Source: Bacteroidota bacterium | GTDB lineage: Bacteria > Bacteroidota > Bacteroidia > Chitinophagales > Chitinophagaceae | NCBI GenBank assembly: GCA_947452905.1 | Contig: CANGEP010000001.1 | Coordinates: 62,001 to 126,000 of the forward strand | Reading direction: 5' to 3' | Length of the DNA stretch: 64,000 bases | Shown here: one piece after another, positions 1-9,778 of the stretch | Layout: every line of letters begins with the position of its first letter | How positions within the stretch are numbered: position 1 is the stretch's first letter | Program-made: the position numbers and the translations under genes | Notes under the pieces: generated by a model | Database searches by the model: none | Told to the model about the DNA's origin: nothing | What the model saw: the letters and a program-made list of their open reading frames with translations, nothing else

Positions 1-1199
1 CTACTGGCGCTAACCATGATTTTGGGAAAGTAATTTCTCGCAGCCGTGGTGTTGCCGATAAAATGAGTAAGGGCGTTCAATTCTTAATGAAGAAAAACAA
101 GATTGACGTAATCATGGGTTATGGTAAAGTATTGTCGAGAGGAAAAGTGGAAGTGAAAGATGCTGAGGGTAAAACACAAGTGATAGATACTAAATATATC
201 GCTATTGCAACAGGTGGTCGCTCCAGAGAATTACCTAATTTAAAACAAGATGGTAAAAAAGTAATTGGCTACCGCGAAGCAATGGTGCTAGCTACACAAC
301 CTAAAAGCATGATTATAGTTGGTAGTGGAGCGATAGGTGTTGAGTTTGCCTATGTATACAATAGCATGGGTACCAAAGTAACTATTGTTGAGTTTTTACC
401 AAGAATAGTTCCTGTGGAAGATGAAGACATTTCTAAAGAATTAGAAAAGCAATACAAAAAACAAGGTATCGAAATTATGACCAACGCTACAGTTGAGTCG
501 GTTGATACTACTGGTGCTGGTGTTAAAGCAAAAGTAAAACAACAGGATGGCACTTATATTACTTTAGAAGCAGATATTGTTTTAAGTGCAGTGGGTGTGG
601 TTGCTAATATTGAAAATATTGGCTTAGAGCAAAATGGTATTAAAACAGATAAAGGCAGAATCATTGTAGATAAATATCAACAAACATCTATCGCTGGCAT
701 TTATGCTTTAGGTGATTGCTCTCCAGGTCAGGCATTAGCGCATGTTGCTGCTAAAGAAGGCATCAATGCTGCTGAGCATATGGCATACCAAGAGAAAAAG
801 CATAAACATTTACCAGATACTATCGATTACAATAATATTCCAGGTTGTACTTATTGCACACCAGAAATTTCTAGCGTAGGCTATACCGAGAAAGCAGCTA
901 AAGAAGCTGGTTACGAAATTAAAGTAGGTAAGTTTCCATTTATGGCAAGTGGTAAAGCATCGGCCGCTGGTGCTACCGAAGGTTTTGTAAAAGTTATCTT
1001 TGATGCTAAGTATGGCGAGTTTTTAGGATGTCATATGATTGGCATGAATGTTACGGAAATGATTGCCGAAGCAGTGGTGGCGCGTAAACTCGAAACTACT
1101 GCGCACGAAATTTTAAACGCCATTCATCCGCACCCAACCATGAGTGAAGGATTAAAGGAAGCAACTGCGGCAGCCTATGGCGAAGCAATTGACATTTAA
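1..1199 (+). CDS. lpdA: Dihydrolipoyl dehydrogenase, 5' end outside the window
   Basis: E3 flavoprotein that reoxidises dihydrolipoamide in the pyruvate and 2-oxoacid dehydrogenase complexes, in the cytoplasm. The open frame runs from base 3 with no start in view, so the N-terminal FAD-binding segment and the redox-active CxxxxC pair are missing because of the window edge, not because the gene is broken. The NAD-binding glycine motif GSGAIG is at about 321-338, the second FAD segment with GIYALGDC at about 699-722, and the C-terminal dimerisation domain ends in HPHPTMSE, which carries the catalytic His-Glu pair. The 398 visible codons fit a family of about 465 residues. A strong hairpin terminator follows. 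Confidence 0.95.
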   Translation, partial: TGANHDFGKVISRSRGVADKMSKGVQFLMKKNKIDVIMGYGKVLSRGKVEVKDAEGKTQVIDTKYIAIATGGRSRELPNLKQDGKKVIGYREAMVLATQPKSMIIVGSGAIGVEFAYVYNSMGTKVTIVEFLPRIVPVEDEDISKELEKQYKKQGIEIMTNATVESVDTTGAGVKAKVKQQDGTYITLEADIVLSAVGVVANIENIGLEQNGIKTDKGRIIVDKYQQTSIAGIYALGDCSPGQALAHVAAKEGINAAEHMAYQEKKHKHLPDTIDYNNIPGCTYCTPEISSVGYTEKAAKEAGYEIKVGKFPFMASGKASAAGATEGFVKVIFDAKYGEFLGCHMIGMNVTEMIAEAVVARKLETTAHEILNAIHPHPTMSEGLKEATAAAYGEAIDI

Positions 1200-1219
1200 C
1201 TAGTGTAAATAAAATACTT

Positions 1220-1260
1220 AATGGCTCGTAATTCAAAAAATTTTGAATGCGGGCCATTTT
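1220..1260 (+). terminator. Intrinsic terminator after lpdA
   Basis: AATGGCTCG (1220-1228) pairs with CGGGCCATT (1250-1258), with one G-T pair, and encloses a second perfect stem ATTCAAAA/TTTTGAAT (1231-1238, 1241-1248). TTTT follows. It ends only 5 bases before the prfC start codon, so prfC transcription must start within or before the hairpin, or read through it. Confidence 0.75.
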
Positions 1261-1265
1261 AAATT

Positions 1266-2852
1266 ATGAAATACGAAAAAGAAATAAATAGACGAAAGTC
1301 TTTTGCGATTATATCTCACCCCGATGCAGGTAAAACTACCTTAACAGAAAAGTTTTTGTTATTTGGTGGAGCTATTCAAACGGCAGGTGCTGTAAAAAGC
1401 AACAAAATAAAAAAGCATGCCACTTCCGACTTTATGGAAATCGAGCGCCAAAGAGGTATCTCGGTGGCTACTTCTGTAATGTCTTTTGAGTATAAAGGAA
1501 TTTTGATTAATTTATTAGATACACCCGGTCACAAGGATTTTGCCGAAGATACTTATCGTACCCTTACAGCCGTGGATAGTGTTATCTTGGTTATTGATAG
1601 TGTAAATGGTGTGGAGCCGCAAACACGTCGATTGATGGAAGTGTGTCGTATGCGTATGACACCGGTGATTGTATTTATTAATAAAATGGATAGAGATGGC
1701 AAAAACCGTTTCGATTTATTGGAGGAGATAGAAAAGGAATTAAAGATATCATTACACCCTATGACCTGGCCCATTAACAGCGGTAAGGAGTTTAAAGGGG
1801 TATATAATTTGCACGAAAAAAGTTTACGTTTATTTACTGCCAGCACTAAAGCCAATGATGAGGATGTAGTGGATATCGCCGATTTATCGAGCGATGTTTT
1901 ACAACAAAAAGTGGGCGATCGTGATGCCGATTTATTAAGAGAGGATGCCGAGCTTATCGAGGGGGTTTATGGAGCACTTGATCCCGAAGCCTATTTATCT
2001 GGTAATATTGCGCCAGTATTTTTTGGATCGGCCGTAAATAATTTTGGTGTAAAAGAAATGCTGGACACTTTTATTCAAATTGCTCCTGTGCCTCGTGATA
2101 GAGCTACAAATTTGCGTGAAGTAAAAGCAAGTGAAGATAAATTTAGTGGTTTCATTTTTAAAATACATGCCAACCTCGACCCTAAACACCGCGATCGTAT
2201 TGCTTTTATGCGTGTATGTAGTGGTAAGTTTGAGCGTAATACTTATTATAAGCATGTGCGTTTGCAAAAAGACGTACGCTTTACCAATCCCTATACTTTT
2301 TTAGCTCGAAGTAAAGATGTTATCGAAGATGCTTATCCGGGCGATGTAGTAGGTTTATTTGATACAGGTAATTTTAAAATTGGAGATACCTTAACCGAGG
2401 GAGAGAATTTTTATTTTACGGGTATTCCCACTTTCTCACCAGAGATATTTAAAGAATTAGTAAACAAGGATCCTATGAAGACCAAGCAATTGGAAAAAGG
2501 GATTCAGCAATTAACCGACGAAGGCGTTGCGCAATTATTCACCCAATTTGGAGGCAATAAAAAAATTATTGGTTGTGTAGGGGAATTACAATTTGAGGTA
2601 ATACAATATCGTTTGTTACAAGAATATGGGGCAGCCTGTGAATTTAGAACACTTCCTTTTTATAAAGCTTGTTGGTTAACTTCTAAGGATCAAAATAAAC
2701 TCGACGACTTTTTGCGTTATAAGCAACAAAATGCAGCGCTCGATAAAGACGAGTCGCCAGTGTATTTAGCGCAAAGTGAATGGTTTTTAAATACAGAAAT
2801 TACCAATAACCCCGATATTACTTTCCATTTTACCAACGAGGTAAACAAATAA
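1266..2852 (+). CDS. prfC: Peptide chain release factor 3 (RF3)
   Basis: Translational GTPase that removes RF1/RF2 from the ribosome after peptide release. The 528 residues match RF3, which is much shorter than EF-G. Visible G-domain motifs: P-loop SHPDAGKTT (residues 17-25), DTPGHKDF (about 85-92) and NKMD (about 139-142). The switch I stretch with IERQRGISV is also RF3-like, and an RF3-type C-terminal domain follows. The ATG at 1266 gives a normal N-terminus. rimO begins 21 bases after the stop, so the two probably share a transcript and form a translation-related pair. Confidence 0.95.
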   Translation: MKYEKEINRRKSFAIISHPDAGKTTLTEKFLLFGGAIQTAGAVKSNKIKKHATSDFMEIERQRGISVATSVMSFEYKGILINLLDTPGHKDFAEDTYRTLTAVDSVILVIDSVNGVEPQTRRLMEVCRMRMTPVIVFINKMDRDGKNRFDLLEEIEKELKISLHPMTWPINSGKEFKGVYNLHEKSLRLFTASTKANDEDVVDIADLSSDVLQQKVGDRDADLLREDAELIEGVYGALDPEAYLSGNIAPVFFGSAVNNFGVKEMLDTFIQIAPVPRDRATNLREVKASEDKFSGFIFKIHANLDPKHRDRIAFMRVCSGKFERNTYYKHVRLQKDVRFTNPYTFLARSKDVIEDAYPGDVVGLFDTGNFKIGDTLTEGENFYFTGIPTFSPEIFKELVNKDPMKTKQLEKGIQQLTDEGVAQLFTQFGGNKKIIGCVGELQFEVIQYRLLQEYGAACEFRTLPFYKACWLTSKDQNKLDDFLRYKQQNAALDKDESPVYLAQSEWFLNTEITNNPDITFHFTNEVNK

Positions 2853-2873
2853 TTATTTGCTAAAAAAGCCAAC

Positions 2874-4184
2874 ATGAAATCAAAAACACTCAAACAAAAT
2901 AAAGTAAATATTATAACCTTAGGTTGTAGTAAAAACTTGGTAGATAGTGAAATGTTGAGTGGTCAATTAGCTGCGAATGATATTGATGTGGTTCACGAAA
3001 ATAAAAAGTTAGATCATAATATCGTGGTGGTAAATACCTGCGGATTTATTGATAAAGCCAAAGAGGAGAGTGTAAATACAATCTTGGATCAGGTAGCTTT
3101 AAAAAATAAAGGTAAGCTTGATAAAGTATATGTAACGGGTTGTTTGAGTGAAAGATACCGTGGCGATTTAGCAGCCGAAATTCCAGAGGTGGACGCTTGG
3201 TTTGGTACCATGGAACTGCCTTTAATGCTCAATCAATTAAACGCCGATTATAAAGCCGAATTGTTAGGAGAGCGTTTGTTAAGTACTCCACAGCATTATG
3301 CGTATTTAAAAATTAGCGAGGGCTGTAATCGTACCTGTGCTTTTTGTGCTATCCCTTTAATGCGTGGTCAGCATGTAAGTAAAACCATCGAGCAATTGGT
3401 GGACGAAGCCAAGGGACTTGTTAAAAAAGGAGTGAAAGAGGTTATGTTAATTGCACAAGAGCTTACCTACTATGGATTAGATATTTATAAAGAGCGCGCC
3501 CTTCCAAAATTATTAAATGCCTTAGCTGATGTGGAAGGTTTAACATGGATTCGTTTACATTATGCTTATCCAAGTAAGTTTCCATTGGAAGTATTGGATG
3601 TAATGCGTGAGCGTGAAAATATATGTAAGTACATCGATATCCCTTTACAGCATGCAAGCAATAATATGCTTAAAGCCATGCGTCGAAATATTACCCGCGA
3701 AGAGATGGGCGAGCTAATTGCGGAAATTCGTAAGCGTGTTCCGGGTATTGCCATTAGAACTACTTTAATTGCGGGTTTCCCAGGGGAAACTTTGGAGGAT
3801 ATCGAAGAGCTTAAAGCATTTTTACAAGAGCATCAGTTTGATAGAGTAGGTATATTTACCTATAGCCACGAAGAAAATACAAGTGCCTACGATTTGGTGG
3901 ATGATGTGCCTGCCGAAGAAAAACAAAGAAGAGCCGAAGAGATTATGGAACTGCAACAGGAAATTAGTTTAGCGCGCAACCAAAACAAAGAAGGCCAAAT
4001 TTTAAAAGTATTGGTAGATAAGAAAGAAGCAGGTCGTTACCTAGGACGTACCGAATTTGATAGCGTAGAGGTAGACAATGAAGTAGTTATCAATACTACT
4101 AAACGATTAAAGCCAGGCGATTTTGTAATGGTAAAAATTACAAAGGCTTACGACTATGATTTAGAGGGCGAGTTGGTTGACTAG
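2874..4184 (+). CDS. rimO: Ribosomal protein S12 methylthiotransferase RimO
   Basis: Radical SAM enzyme that adds a methylthio group to an aspartate of ribosomal protein S12. The N-terminal UPF0004 domain has LGCSKNLVDSE and further conserved cysteines (NTCGF, VTGCLSERY) for the auxiliary 4Fe-4S cluster. The radical SAM CxxxCxxC motif, CNRTCAFC, is near residues 151-158. A C-terminal TRAM-like segment ends the 436-residue protein, the usual length. LGCSKNLVDSE and the S12 pairing separate it from MiaB. The last 47 bases overlap the 3' end of the convergent sterol-desaturase-like gene. Confidence 0.95.
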   Translation: MKSKTLKQNKVNIITLGCSKNLVDSEMLSGQLAANDIDVVHENKKLDHNIVVVNTCGFIDKAKEESVNTILDQVALKNKGKLDKVYVTGCLSERYRGDLAAEIPEVDAWFGTMELPLMLNQLNADYKAELLGERLLSTPQHYAYLKISEGCNRTCAFCAIPLMRGQHVSKTIEQLVDEAKGLVKKGVKEVMLIAQELTYYGLDIYKERALPKLLNALADVEGLTWIRLHYAYPSKFPLEVLDVMRERENICKYIDIPLQHASNNMLKAMRRNITREEMGELIAEIRKRVPGIAIRTTLIAGFPGETLEDIEELKAFLQEHQFDRVGIFTYSHEENTSAYDLVDDVPAEEKQRRAEEIMELQQEISLARNQNKEGQILKVLVDKKEAGRYLGRTEFDSVEVDNEVVINTTKRLKPGDFVMVKITKAYDYDLEGELVD

Positions 4185-5409
4185 AAAAAGAAGCTACGGT
4201 GGCGGTACTTATCATAAAATAGCCCATTAGTATATAACTGCTAGCACCCCATACATGTTGAAGTCCAAACCAGCCCCCATATAAAAGTATACCAGCTACA
4301 CAAATGGCATTTTTAATGGTTTCTATAAGCCAAGCATAGGGATTACGGTCCATGAATTCGGTTAAGGCATACACCTGACAAAAAACAAAAGCCCCATAAA
4401 TAAATATATTGCTATGTCCGATGGTAGCTATATTCCCAAATAAATAACTCACTAAAAGTAGCAAACAGAAAAGTTGTATCCATAAATAGGTAAGCATACT
4501 TTTAGTTGCAGGAGTATCATATTTTTCAAAATGGTACACATCTTCAATTTTATATACTGGATATTTTTGAACTACATCTGCAGGGCGCCAGCCTAATGGC
4601 ATAAACCAGATACGGAATTTATCTTTCCAATTTTGTGTATGCCAGGCATCTTTAATTAAGAGCCACATATGCATAAAGTTAATCTTAATAGGGTTCCATG
4701 TTCTTACAGGTCTGGTAACACCATACACTGCAGGCACATCGGCAAGCTCTTCTTGGAAACTGCCAAATAAGCGGTCCCAAAAAATAAAAATTTGGGCAAA
4801 GTTTTTATCTAAATATTCTTTGTTAATCGCATGATGAACGCGGTGGTGGGCAGGGGTAACAATAATATATTCTAAAATACCCATGTTTTTAATATGACGA
4901 GTATGGTACCAAAACTGAGCAAATAAATGCAAAGGCGCTACAATAGCAATTACTTTTTCGGGTACCCCTAAAATGGCTGCGGGTATTAAAAGCACTGCAT
5001 AAATTCTTACAAAAACCGAAATGCTTTGTCTTAAGGCACAGGCCAAATTATATTCCTCACTACTATGATGCACAATATGATTGTTCCAGAAAAAATTAAT
5101 TGTATGTGCCAATCGGTGGGTCCAATATCCAGCAAAATCTAGTGCAATAAAAGCAATCACATATAAAAGCCAGTTAGCTTGCAAATGAAATACTGCCAAA
5201 TGTTGTAAAAGCCATCCGTAGGTGATTATGGCAATACTTAATCCCAAAACATCTTTGGTAGAGTTGGTAACGCCCGAACTAAGGCTCGAAACCATGTCTA
5301 AAGTTCGCACAGTATCAAATCCTTTACGCCAACCATACCATTTTTCAAATAAAACCAATAGTAAAAATAGAGGCATGGCGATAATCAAAATTTTACCATA
5401 AGTTTCCAT
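4138..5409 (-). CDS. Sterol desaturase / fatty acid hydroxylase family membrane protein
   Basis: Integral membrane di-iron oxygenase of the fatty acid hydroxylase superfamily; the true substrate is unknown. The three histidine clusters that bind the iron are all present: HRLAH, then HIVHH a short way on, then HHRVHH. They are embedded in several hydrophobic spans, and further spans in the last 150 residues form a C-terminal extension (423 residues in total). Bacteroidota homologues are often guessed to modify lipids or carotenoids, but nothing nearby indicates a substrate. Convergent with rimO, with a 47-base 3' overlap. Confidence 0.85.
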   Translation of the reverse strand: METYGKILIIAMPLFLLLVLFEKWYGWRKGFDTVRTLDMVSSLSSGVTNSTKDVLGLSIAIITYGWLLQHLAVFHLQANWLLYVIAFIALDFAGYWTHRLAHTINFFWNNHIVHHSSEEYNLACALRQSISVFVRIYAVLLIPAAILGVPEKVIAIVAPLHLFAQFWYHTRHIKNMGILEYIIVTPAHHRVHHAINKEYLDKNFAQIFIFWDRLFGSFQEELADVPAVYGVTRPVRTWNPIKINFMHMWLLIKDAWHTQNWKDKFRIWFMPLGWRPADVVQKYPVYKIEDVYHFEKYDTPATKSMLTYLWIQLFCLLLLVSYLFGNIATIGHSNIFIYGAFVFCQVYALTEFMDRNPYAWLIETIKNAICVAGILLYGGWFGLQHVWGASSYILMGYFMISTATVASFSSQPTRPLNHSRKPL

Positions 5410-5508
5410 AGTTATTATTTTAGTCTTGGTTTAGCAATATGCAACCAAATGTATCAATTTTATCTTAATTTGCAGCCTAATCTGCCAGCGGTTTTGCCGT
5501 CTATATTT

Positions 5509-7107
5509 ATGAAATTTAACGCCACTCAAATACCTTATCAGGCTACTGGATTATTTTCCCAGCTGGTTAGAGATTATGTAGAGGCAAATGGCACAGCAAT
5601 GGATTATGTAAACTATGCCCCCCATGTTGACGGTGTTCAAAAAGCTATTGCAGCAAGAAAGAATTTTCCTACAAACCGCAAATTATTACATTCTGTTTTA
5701 CATGCACAATATGCCACATTGAATTCCGAAAAAGCGGTGGCAGATAATGTAGAATTACTATTACAAGAAAACACTTTTGTAATCACTACAGCGCATCAAC
5801 CTAATATTTTTACGGGGCCCTTATACTTTTTTTATAAAATTATTCATGCCATACAAATGGCAGCCGATTTAAAGAAAAAGTTTCCCGAAAATAATTATGT
5901 TCCTATGTATTATATGGGCTCCGAAGATGCGGATATCGATGAAGTAGGTAGCTTTTATTTAGGAGGCACTCCTTTCAGCTGGCAAACAAAGCAATCTGGC
6001 GCTATTGGTCGTATGAAAGTAGACGATGCTTTGCTCAGTTTGTTAAAAAATATGGAAGGGTATTGGCAAACTTTACCTCAGGGCAAAGATGCAATGGATG
6101 CCTTACAAAAAGCCTATCAAAAAGGCCGAACCATTAATGAAGCAACTTTACATTTAGTACATATTTTTTTTGGTAAGTATGGTTTGGTGGTGATACAGCC
6201 CGACGACGCAAAATTAAAATCATCCTTTGTATCGGTGATGGAAAAAGAGTTAACTACTCAATTTTCGAACAAAGCATTACAGCCTACACTTGAAAAGTTA
6301 AAGACAGACTATCATGTTCAAACCGAGGGGAGGGTAATTAATTTATTTTATTTAAAAGACAATACTCGTTCCCGCATCGAATTAAAAGAGGGTGTATACA
6401 GTATTGTGGATTCCGATATTCAATTTACCAAAGCGCAAATAATTGCCGAATTGCACGAACATCCCGAACGATTTAGCCCCAATGTTATTTTAAGGGGACT
6501 GTATCAGGAAACAATATTACCCGGCATTGTATTTATTGGTGGGGGCGGTGAGTTGGCATACTGGATGGAACTTAAAAATGTTTTTGCTGAAGCAGGAGTG
6601 CATTTCCCTTTACTGCAATTAAGAAATTCGTTTTTATGTATTTCTCAAAAAATGGTAAAACAATGGGCCAATTTAGGTTTTGACTTAGCAGATGTATTTA
6701 AGCCTATATTAAATTTAGAAGCCGAATATGTAAATGCACACACCGAAAATTCTTTGTCTTTGTCAGATTCTATTAATGCATTAGAAAAGCTTTATCAAAC
6801 TATTCGTAATCAGGTAAATAAAGTAGATGCTACCTTAGGAGATCATACCATGAACTTGTCGGTTCAGTCTGTTAAAAAACTACTTGAACTTGAAAAGAAA
6901 ATATTAAAAGCAGAAAAACGTAAACAAGCTACGTCTATAGAGCGTATTCGTACAATTAAAAATGAACTCTTTCCTCAAAATAGTTTACAAGAGCGCGTAG
7001 AAAATTTTGTAGAATGGGTGGGGGTTTATGGATGGGATTGGGTACACGCTATAATGGTAAATTCTAACTCCTTGGAGCAGCGCTTTACTATTATTACAGA
7101 AGAGTAG
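5509..7107 (+). CDS. bshC: Bacillithiol synthase BshC (cysteine-adding enzyme)
   Basis: Last step of bacillithiol synthesis: adds cysteine to glucosaminyl malate. The start is placed at ATG 5509, giving 532 residues that begin MKFNATQIPY, the normal family N-terminus. An in-frame ATG at 5449 would add 20 residues unlike the family. The TTAHQPNIFTGPLYF stretch near residue 100 and the MYYMGSEDADIDEVG region are typical BshC sequence. The last 100 residues look like the coiled-coil insert known from the family. It implies the cell uses bacillithiol as low-molecular-weight thiol; bshA and bshB are not in the window. Confidence 0.93.
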   Translation: MKFNATQIPYQATGLFSQLVRDYVEANGTAMDYVNYAPHVDGVQKAIAARKNFPTNRKLLHSVLHAQYATLNSEKAVADNVELLLQENTFVITTAHQPNIFTGPLYFFYKIIHAIQMAADLKKKFPENNYVPMYYMGSEDADIDEVGSFYLGGTPFSWQTKQSGAIGRMKVDDALLSLLKNMEGYWQTLPQGKDAMDALQKAYQKGRTINEATLHLVHIFFGKYGLVVIQPDDAKLKSSFVSVMEKELTTQFSNKALQPTLEKLKTDYHVQTEGRVINLFYLKDNTRSRIELKEGVYSIVDSDIQFTKAQIIAELHEHPERFSPNVILRGLYQETILPGIVFIGGGGELAYWMELKNVFAEAGVHFPLLQLRNSFLCISQKMVKQWANLGFDLADVFKPILNLEAEYVNAHTENSLSLSDSINALEKLYQTIRNQVNKVDATLGDHTMNLSVQSVKKLLELEKKILKAEKRKQATSIERIRTIKNELFPQNSLQERVENFVEWVGVYGWDWVHAIMVNSNSLEQRFTIITEE

Positions 7108-7113
7108 TAAAAT

Positions 7114-7632
7114 TTATTTATCAAACTCGTTGTTAAACTGCCCCTTCATTTTATCTACTTTCGCTAGCACTTCCGACTCCATATTTTGTTTATAGTCTTC
7201 CATGGCGTTTCCGATGGCAGCATCGGCACTGCCAATAATTTGAGCAGCTAATAAACCTGCATTCTTAGCACCATTTAAAGCTACTGTGGCAACAGGCACG
7301 CCACCTGGCATTTGTAAAATTGATAATACAGAATCCCAGCCATCAATCGAGTTAGATGATTTAATAGGAACGCCAATCACAGGCAGTGATGTAATTGCTG
7401 CTACCATGCCTGGTAAATGTGCAGCACCACCAGCGCCCGCTATAATTACTTTTAATCCACGCTTACGGGCATTTTTAGCATAGTCCATCATGCGCTCGGG
7501 TGTTCGGTGAGCAGATACCACCGTAAGTTCAAATGAGATATTAAAACTGCTTAAAACATCTGCAGCAGCCTGCATAATGTTTAAATCACTGTCGCTTCCC
7601 ATGATGATACCTACAATTGCTGGACTAGCCAT
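7114..7632 (-). CDS. purE: N5-carboxyaminoimidazole ribonucleotide mutase PurE
   Basis: Purine synthesis: converts N5-CAIR to CAIR in the cytoplasm. The 172-residue length fits class I PurE. Visible motifs: [11 protein letters not shown] near the N-terminus, SAHRTPERM with the catalytic histidine, and [13 protein letters not shown], all hallmarks of the CAIR-binding site. purK is not adjacent. The stop lies 6 bases from the bshC stop (convergent). The purine gene purB is also in the window but 15 kb away. Confidence 0.96.
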   Translation of the reverse strand: MASPAIVGIIMGSDSDLNIMQAAADVLSSFNISFELTVVSAHRTPERMMDYAKNARKRGLKVIIAGAGGAAHLPGMVAAITSLPVIGVPIKSSNSIDGWDSVLSILQMPGGVPVATVALNGAKNAGLLAAQIIGSADAAIGNAMEDYKQNMESEVLAKVDKMKGQFNNEFDK

Positions 7633-7675
7633 ATATTTAATTTTTACAAAGATAAATAATCTATCCTAAATGGGT

Positions 7676-8998
7676 TTAAGGCACTAAATATCCCTCCATA
7701 CCTGCTAAAATAGGGGCCGCTTTGGTCTCGGTAAATTTAATGCGTACGTATTTAATTTTTTTACTGGGGAACTGTAAAATTCGCTTATGGCCAATGGTAG
7801 TTCCTGCTGTAATGGGATCAAATTGTTTTAAATTATTGCCACCCGATACTTCAAATTTTACCACTCTTTGCCCTTGGCTTATTTTTTCTTTTAGTACCAG
7901 CGTATTTAAATTTACTTCTTTTGCAAGATGAATTTCGACACTATTTTTAGTAGTCAATATTTTAGCGCCTTTAAAAACATTATGTGCAAAAGCAGCCTCT
8001 CTTATTTTTTTAAATTCCATTAAAGCAGCAGAGTCGGCACTCGAAATAAGTCCTGCTCTATTGGGGGGCACATTTAATAACAAATTACCTCCGCGACCCA
8101 CCGACTTTGCATAGAGGTCAAATAAGGTAGCGCCCGATTTTACGGTATTGTCTTCTCCTGGATGATAAAACCATCCTTTACGAATGGAAACATCAGCCTC
8201 TGCACCAATCCAATTTTTCCCATTATAGTTGCCGCTATTTAAAGTATCATTGGCAGGGGCGCCTTCGCCTCTTTTAAAACCAGCAGTGTCTAATAAGTTC
8301 CAGTTAGTCTCCCCAATAATGCCTCTTTCATTTCCAATCCATCTAACATGTGGGCCAATATCACTAAAGATCATTAATTGGGGTTGATACTTTAATGCTG
8401 AATCTTTAAAACGGGTAAAATCGTACACTTGCTTTTTACCATTAGGGCCTTCGCCATTGGCACCATCCCACCATAGTTCAAAAAATTTACCATAACCGGT
8501 AAGTAATTCTTTCATGGTATTAATGTAAATATCATTGTACTTTGGTGTGCCATAATCGGGATGATTACGATCCCAAGGTGAAATATAAACGCCCATTTCA
8601 ATGCCTTGCTTTTTACAGGCTTCTGATAACATTTTTAAAACATCGCCTTTGCCATTCATCCACTTACTTTCTCTTACAGTATGCTTGCTATACTTGCTTG
8701 GCCATAAACAAAAGCCATCATGGTGTTTTGCGGTTATTATAATTCCTTTGGCACCCGCTGCTTTAGCAATCGAAGCCCACTGATTACAATCTATAGCAGT
8801 GGGATTAAATACATTAGGATCCTCGCTGCCATGTCCCCATTCTAAATCGGTAAAAGTGTTAGGGCCAAAATGCATAAACAAATAAAACTCTTTATCATGC
8901 CATGCTAATTGCCCTGCTGTAGGGGTGGGGCCAAATTTTGTTTGTGCATAGCTTAACGTTGTCAAGCAACAAAAAAAGAGAACAAAAATTTTTTTCAT
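7676..8998 (-). CDS. Secreted alpha-L-fucosidase, GH29
   Basis: Retaining exo-fucosidase that removes alpha-L-fucose from glycans. Residues 1-19 are a signal peptide ending SYAQ, so the enzyme is periplasmic or surface-located. KHHDGFCLWPS (from residue 91) lines the fucose site, and the probable nucleophile is D178 in ELWWDGANG. At 440 residues it contains the catalytic barrel and a short C-terminal beta domain but no extra binding module, as in the GH29-B type, which prefers branched alpha-1,3/1,4 fucose; that subtype is a guess. It stands alone between purE and pdxJ, without SusC/SusD partners. Confidence 0.9.
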   Translation of the reverse strand: MKKIFVLFFCCLTTLSYAQTKFGPTPTAGQLAWHDKEFYLFMHFGPNTFTDLEWGHGSEDPNVFNPTAIDCNQWASIAKAAGAKGIIITAKHHDGFCLWPSKYSKHTVRESKWMNGKGDVLKMLSEACKKQGIEMGVYISPWDRNHPDYGTPKYNDIYINTMKELLTGYGKFFELWWDGANGEGPNGKKQVYDFTRFKDSALKYQPQLMIFSDIGPHVRWIGNERGIIGETNWNLLDTAGFKRGEGAPANDTLNSGNYNGKNWIGAEADVSIRKGWFYHPGEDNTVKSGATLFDLYAKSVGRGGNLLLNVPPNRAGLISSADSAALMEFKKIREAAFAHNVFKGAKILTTKNSVEIHLAKEVNLNTLVLKEKISQGQRVVKFEVSGGNNLKQFDPITAGTTIGHKRILQFPSKKIKYVRIKFTETKAAPILAGMEGYLVP

Positions 8999-9013
8999 GC
9001 GGGTATTATTATT

Positions 9014-9739
9014 TTACAAAGTAGTTAAGGCGCGTTTGTATAATTGAATCGTGTTTTCGAGTCCTAAATAAAGGGCATCAGTAATTAATGCATGACCAAT
9101 ACTTACTTCGTCAATGGCAGGTATATGGGCAATTAAGTATGGTAAGTTAAATCGGTCTAAATCGTGCCCTGCATTAATACCTAATCCTAGCTTAGTGGCT
9201 TCATTTGCTGCACTTATATAGGGAGCAATGGCTTTTTCTTTTTCTCCTGTTGCAAATAATTTTGCATAAGATTCGGTGTAAAGTTCAATACGATCCGTGC
9301 CTGTGCTAGCTGCGCCTTTAACCATCTCTACATTTGGGTCTACAAAAATAGAAACACGAATACCGGCATTTTTAAAAAGTGCAATAATTTGTTTTAAATA
9401 ATCTTGCTCTTTAATGGTATCCCAACCATGATCGGAAGTTAATTGATTAAGTGCGTCGGGTACTAAAGTAACTTGATGTGGTTTAGTTGCTAAAACTAAG
9501 TCTACAAATTTTTGTTCTTTTGGATTGCCTTCAATGTTGAACTCAGTGCTTACAATTTTAGTTAAATCATAAACATCCTGATAGCGAATATGCCTTTCGT
9601 CGGGGCGGGGGTGAACTGTAATACCTTCGGCACCAAAACGCTCACAATCCATAGCCACTTTTAATACATCGGGATTATTACCACCACGACTATTTCTTAG
9701 CGTGGCTATCTTATTTATATTAACACTTAAACGAGTCAT
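9014..9739 (-). CDS. pdxJ: Pyridoxine 5'-phosphate synthase PdxJ
   Basis: Condenses 1-deoxyxylulose 5-phosphate with 3-amino-2-oxopropyl phosphate to pyridoxine 5'-phosphate (DXP-dependent vitamin B6 pathway). The start is set at 9739, giving [20 protein letters not shown], the canonical N-terminus; the frame could extend to 9769 but the extra 10 residues are not family-like. Conserved pieces include [11 protein letters not shown], the GNP region and the phosphate-binding GINAGHDL near the C-terminus. 241 residues is the normal length. Divergent from the UbiD-like gene, 39 bases between start codons. Confidence 0.95.
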   Translation of the reverse strand: MTRLSVNINKIATLRNSRGGNNPDVLKVAMDCERFGAEGITVHPRPDERHIRYQDVYDLTKIVSTEFNIEGNPKEQKFVDLVLATKPHQVTLVPDALNQLTSDHGWDTIKEQDYLKQIIALFKNAGIRVSIFVDPNVEMVKGAASTGTDRIELYTESYAKLFATGEKEKAIAPYISAANEATKLGLGINAGHDLDRFNLPYLIAHIPAIDEVSIGHALITDALYLGLENTIQLYKRALTTL

Positions 9740-9753
9740 GAGCGAATTTAAGT

Positions 9754-9761
9754 TATTTTTG
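9754..9761 (+). promoter_or_regulatory. Candidate -7 element before the ubiD-like gene
   Basis: TATTTTTG matches the Bacteroidota -7 consensus TAnnTTTG and lies 17 bases before the ATG at 9779. No good TTTG -33 box was found at the expected distance, so the call rests on one box and its position. Confidence 0.35.
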
Positions 9762-9778
9762 CATCTCAAATATACCTC

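Noticed and set aside
61-65. ATG at 63 as the start of lpdA
   Set aside because: The frame is open and conserved upstream to base 3, and a start here would remove the FAD-binding and disulfide regions.
5449-5508. Upstream start for bshC adding 20 residues
   Set aside because: The extra residues do not match the family, while the ATG at 5509 gives the expected N-terminus.
8542-8783. Two rightward frames inside the fucosidase gene
   Set aside because: Shadows of a clear GH29 coding frame on the other strand.
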